This document shows positions 60,402 to 64,000 of a stretch of 64,000 nucleotides of DNA, piece by piece. Each line of letters starts with the position of its first letter. Within the stretch, counting starts at the first letter, position 1. The stretch is taken from positions 87,665,948-87,729,947 of the forward strand of contig NC_084835.1 in assembly GCF_033115175.1 (NCBI RefSeq). Direction: 5' to 3'. The notes under the pieces are model-generated. The model had not been told where the DNA came from. It did no database searches and worked only from the letters and a program-made list of their open reading frames with translations. The DNA comes from Lepus europaeus (taxonomy: Eukaryota; Chordata; Mammalia; Lagomorpha; Leporidae). Made by a program: the position numbers and the translations under genes.

Positions 60402-60765
60402 AAATATTGCATTCATTTAATTAAGAAAGATGCTAAAGTATTTTGAGATGTGATGACTTTGAACAGCCCTTGTCTCTACTGTTAAGGAACTGGACTGTTA
60501 AGGAATAGTGTTTTTTGTCTGTTTCTTCATTCTATTTGTTCAACTATTTACTTAGTGTACAGTTAATCTCAGTATAAAGTTAACTGAAAATAGTTCTTTG
60601 TAAAAATAATAATGAGAATAGGAGAGGGAAGGAGAGGGGAAAAGGGTGGGAGTGTAGGCATGGAAGGGAGGGTGGGTGGGGAGAATCACTATATTCCTAA
60701 ATTTGTATATATGAAATGTATGGAGCTTGTAGACCCTAAATAAAATTTAAAGAACAAAAAAGAAA
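60402..60765 (+). mobile_element. 5'-truncated L1 3' end, older 3' UTR type
   Basis: Plus-strand: gatgtgatgactttgaacagcccttg (60448 on), ttgttcaactatttacttag, taaagttaactgaaaatag, a G-rich tract at 60615-60692 and a tail aaataaaatttaaag near 60737-60753. The order matches the 3' UTR of the old L1 at 12050-12600. The left edge is approximate. Confidence 0.8.
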
Positions 60766-60788
60766 GTGGATAAAAGATATCATTGAGT

Positions 60789-61133
60789 GGGGCCGGCGCT
60801 GTGGCGTAGTGAGTAAAGCCACAGCCTATAGTGCAGGCATTCCATGTGGGCACCAGTTTAAGTCCTGGCTGTTCCACTTCCAATCCAGCTCTCTGCTATG
60901 GCCTGGGAAAGAAGTGGAAGATGGTCCAAGTCCTTGGGTCCCTGCACCTGCATGGGAGACCTGGAGGAAGCTCCTGGTTCCTGGCTTCAGATCTGATGGG
61001 TGCAGCTCTGGCCCTTGCAGTCAATTGGAGAGGGAACCAGCAGATGGAAGACAACTCTCTCTCTCTCTCCACCTTTCCTTCTCTCTCTCTGCAACTCTGA
61101 CTTTCAAATAAATAAATAATTCTTTAAAAAAAT
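60789..61133 (+). mobile_element. C-SINE
   Basis: Plus-strand full-length copy with a canonical head (ggggccggcgctgtggcgtag) and perfect 16-bp duplications aaagatatcattgagt at 60773-60788 and 61134-61149. The head is close to consensus, which suggests a fairly young insertion. Confidence 0.97.
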
Positions 61134-61204
61134 AAAGATATCATTGAGTATTTAAAAAAAAAGATGATAAAGAGTTCAAATAGATACTTGAAAGACAGAC
61201 ATAT

Positions 61205-61415
61205 AAGAGGGTACCTCAAGCAATTTGTGGAAAATAGATTTAAAAGAGAAGTTAATTTTAATTCAAAGAATTTTGAGTTCGATACATATGAAATTCCTTC
61301 ATAAAATTCATGGAAAATGTATGTTATGAAAAATCTGTGCATAGATTTCAAAAATTTTACACCAAAACAAACCTTTTTTTGTTTCATTTTTCCCACACAT
61401 TGAAGTACTCATACA
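61205..61415. mobile_element. Small DNA transposon relic with terminal inverted repeats (MITE)
   Basis: About 210 bp whose ends pair as imperfect inverted repeats: gagggtacctcaagcaattt at the left and, as complement, gagtacttcaatgtgtggga at the right. TA dinucleotides lie just outside (ataagagg ... ctcataca), fitting a Tc1/mariner-type insertion. It has no transposase frame, so it would have been moved by another element's enzyme. The family name is left open. Confidence 0.65.
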
Positions 61416-62038
61416 TAATCAACAGTACTAAATGAATTTGTTAGAAGATATAAAGCCCATTAATATTTTATGAGGACAGTGATATGTGATATTTATTCTT
61501 ATGATTTTTATGGGATAGAATCAATTGTACCTTAACTTAGTAAAATTTATTTGTACTTCCATAAACAAGAATAATTTGCATTACTATCAGTTTTTAACAA
61601 TTTTACTTCTTCATCCACAGAATTATAGCATAGTCTCTTCCATAGAAAGGCAGTGAAAGATACAAACACCTATAGATTCAGACCCCAGAAGGGTCCCTAG
61701 ACAATGTCCAACACTCTAGAGAAATGAAATACACAAAATCTTGTTGCCTGTGTCTAAATCTTAGTGACTTTTTTTTTCTATCAGCAGAAACTTACTTTCC
61801 TTTAGTTGCATTGTCCTTAATTGTTCATAAAGATCATCACAGCTTTGTGTAAAGGCTCTAAAGGAAAATGGGACTGGGGAAGATGTCACAAAGTGAAATG
61901 TAACCTGCCCCACCCTCTATGCCTCTACCAGGAGTCTATTCTTGTAGCACAAACAAACCTGTGGAAGAGAAACCAACTCCATGAGTTTCAGACTGCTGTC
62001 AGTATCTGGACAGCCTTGGTGTACATATAAGCAGTTCA
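61416..62038. other. No recognised feature
   Basis: AT-rich unique sequence; frames up to 69 codons only. Confidence 0.5.
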
Positions 62039-62378
62039 GGGGCTGATGCTGTGGCGTACTGGGTAAAGCTGCTGACCACAGTGCCAGCATCCCATGTAGG
62101 GCACTGGTTCGAGTCTCAGCTGCTGCTCCACTTCCAATCCAGCTGTCAGCTGTGACCTGGGAAAGCAGTGGAAGATAGCACAAGTCCCTGGGTTCCTGCA
62201 CCCATGTGAGAGATCCAGAAAAAGCTCCTGGCTCCTGGCTTCGCATCAGCTCAGCTCCAACCATTGCGGCCATCTGGTGAGTGAACCAACAGGTGGAAGA
62301 CCTCTCTCCGTCTCTCTCTCTGCCTCTGCATCTCTGTAGCTCTGCCTTTCAAATAAACAAATAAATCTTAAAAAAAAA
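62039..62378 (+). mobile_element. C-SINE
   Basis: Plus-strand, head ggggctgatgctgtggcgtac, pyrimidine tract near 62304-62335 and tail tttcaaataaacaaataaatc. It is followed by aaaaaaagcagta, with agcagt also just before the head, a possible short duplication. Confidence 0.95.
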
Positions 62379-62942
62379 GCAGTATAGTGGGTGGTTCCTG
62401 ACAAGTGAGTCAACATTTTTTTAGAGGATAATGCTCTCACCAAAAGGCATGAATGACTAATATTTGAATTTTGAGTGAAAATAAACACTGGTGCTGGAGA
62501 GCCTTGGAGCAAGTCAGAGTTAGAAAGAAAATTCATGGGAGTGATGTGGTGTGGTATAGCCACCTGCTGAGATATTTAATCCTACTTTGCTCCCATGTCT
62601 ACATACCTAACTAAAGAACCTGAGAAATCTTGAGAATATGGTACCACTCAGGTGGATACCAAGCCACATTGACCAGGAGCTGTTATGAAAACCTGCCTTG
62701 ATTTCATACCTTCCTGCTAAAAGATGTTATCACCCTGCCATTTCTCTGAAGGAGATAGGGTGATGACCTGGAGAACAAAGCAGGCTGACAGGCCTGAAAT
62801 GTGCCCTGGGTTTTGCTGTCGGAGAAGACATAGCTCAGAAAGTGACTCAAGAAAATACTGTCCCACATGGATGCTGATAACACGCAATCACTAAAAATCA
62901 CTAAAGCATTAAGCTACCTTTGTCAGAAACCTTAGATCCTAG
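62379..62942. other. No recognised feature
   Basis: Unique sequence; a 65-codon minus frame (62901-62704) is not gene-like. Confidence 0.5.
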
Positions 62943-63560
62943 TTTTTTTTTTTTCTTTACTGATAAATGCTTTTATTAGCCACAATGATAATGGTGCCAA
63001 TAATAATCTAGTTATTCAAGCATCTGGAATGATTCTTAATAATTTATGATTTCCATTTTTTGTATAAAATTCAGCACAATTCAGCCTAAAAAAGAGAAAA
63101 AAAAGAAGTTATACACAGAAAATGAATTATGCACCAAATTGTAAATATTCCATTTCTTTTGCTGATCTGAAACTCCCCAAAGAAATATGAACACTTGATT
63201 TAAAATTCAGCTGCAGTGACATTTCCTAGCTGGAAAGAATACTTGCACAAATTCACAAGAATTTGCAAAAAGATAACTTTTTTTGGTGGATACTAGTACA
63301 TTCTAATGTGTTTTTAAAAACCATCCTGGGCTTATATTCCCCAAAATGAATAAAATATTTCTTAGTGGAAGCTTATTCTGTGGATAGACTTTTGCAATGT
63401 TTCAACAAGAAGGGAGTTTGCATTGCCATGGATAACCTCACGATAGCAGGGAGGCCTGTGGCAGCAGCTTCATACCCGGAGAGCAGTAAAAGTCATATAG
63501 GTGCTTACTACTAACTGTTAAAGACATCTTGGCCAAAATTGTGGTGTGTCACAACTGAGA
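62943..63560 (-). other. Possible polyadenylated transcript end (retrocopy or terminal exon)
   Basis: The minus strand reads gctAATAAAAGCATTTATCAG, then about 17 bases later a run of about eleven A (plus-strand T run at 62943-62954). A canonical polyadenylation signal just before a genomic A tract is the usual scar of a retrocopied mRNA end. I found no matching direct repeat downstream and no coding frame, so the 5' limit (63560) is arbitrary. A real 3'-terminal exon next to an A-rich tract is the other option. Confidence 0.35.
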
Positions 63561-64000
63561 ACTATAAGCCCACTAAAATAAAAAAGGAAACTGGAAAACT
63601 CATCTGTTATGTGTTCAACTGGGTTTCTAAATACAAGAAGTCAAAGAGACTAAGCTCAGAGAAACACTGCTGACATATTACTAGTGACTATTTTTGTTTG
63701 TTTCTTTAAAACAGTCCTCAGCTATGGAAGGATTAGCTTCCACTCTTGACTGCAACGATATATGATGTGTGGGGAACCAAATATAGATAAACCAACTGTC
63801 CAAATACTTTGAACATAGGGAAGAATAAGCAGCAAGTGAAACTGAGCTGACATCCCTCTTTATTTTTATGTCACAACGTACAGATACACAAAGCACCCTA
63901 AATATCAGCACTGTACTGAATTGTTGATACGAATGATTTGATATTTTGCCCATCAGCAATAGATGCTTGGCTAATAACAGCTTACATTGATATTAAATTA
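63561..64000. other. No recognised feature
   Basis: Unique sequence at the window end; a 92-codon minus frame (63959-63681) has no recognised motif. Confidence 0.5.

Overview
The window is mammalian nuclear DNA, almost certainly from a lagomorph and most likely rabbit. The evidence is about 26 copies of the lagomorph tRNA-derived C-SINE (heads reading ggggccggcgctgtggcgtag, AAATAAATAAAT-type tails), several L1 3' ends of the rabbit type (G-rich polypurine tract, then a tail ending in AATAAA), and AT-rich, stop-dense DNA elsewhere. I see no host protein-coding exon I can defend. Most short reading frames are chance frames or frames through repeats. No tRNA, rRNA or CRISPR array is present; one short U2 snRNA fragment is.

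Positions 1-12600 are a nested block. An old, decayed plus-strand L1 (5' UTR, ORF1, ORF2, 3' UTR) is interrupted by three C-SINEs and by a much younger 5.1 kb element at 5441-10553. That element has a 17-bp direct repeat on each side, an intact L1-type 5' UTR and an open 345-codon L1 ORF1 (6365-7402). It has no ORF2. Where ORF2 should be lies about 2.65 kb of non-L1 sequence, including a broken retroviral gag/protease-like remnant (about 9200-9710). The last 450 bp are a standard rabbit L1 3' UTR with poly(A). This is the organisation of a half-L1 (HAL1-like) non-autonomous retrotransposon with an endogenous-retrovirus-derived cargo, and it is the most interesting object in the window.

Positions 12600-32750 hold scattered C-SINEs, three L1 3'-end insertions (one with a duplicated 3' UTR segment, one with a possible 3' transduction), an internal L1 ORF2 scrap, the U2 fragment, microsatellites, and a 1.13 kb GC-rich minus-strand processed retrocopy of an unidentified transcript (29123-30253) with target-site duplication and polyadenylation signal. 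An LTR-like relic with a C20 run lies at 32100-32412.

Positions 32750-64000 are mostly unique AT-rich DNA with C-SINEs, an ancient L1 remnant (37480-38000), a minus-strand solo-LTR-like unit (about 47938-48396), another LTR-like relic (48897-49225), a minus-strand L1 3' UTR (55311-56530), an L1 3' end (60402-60765), a small inverted-repeat DNA transposon relic (61205-61415), and a possible minus-strand polyadenylated transcript end (from 62943).

The only protein that could plausibly be made from this window is the L1 ORF1 protein of the composite element. Family names come from recognition of sequence patterns without any database search; repeat edges without a stated duplication are approximate.
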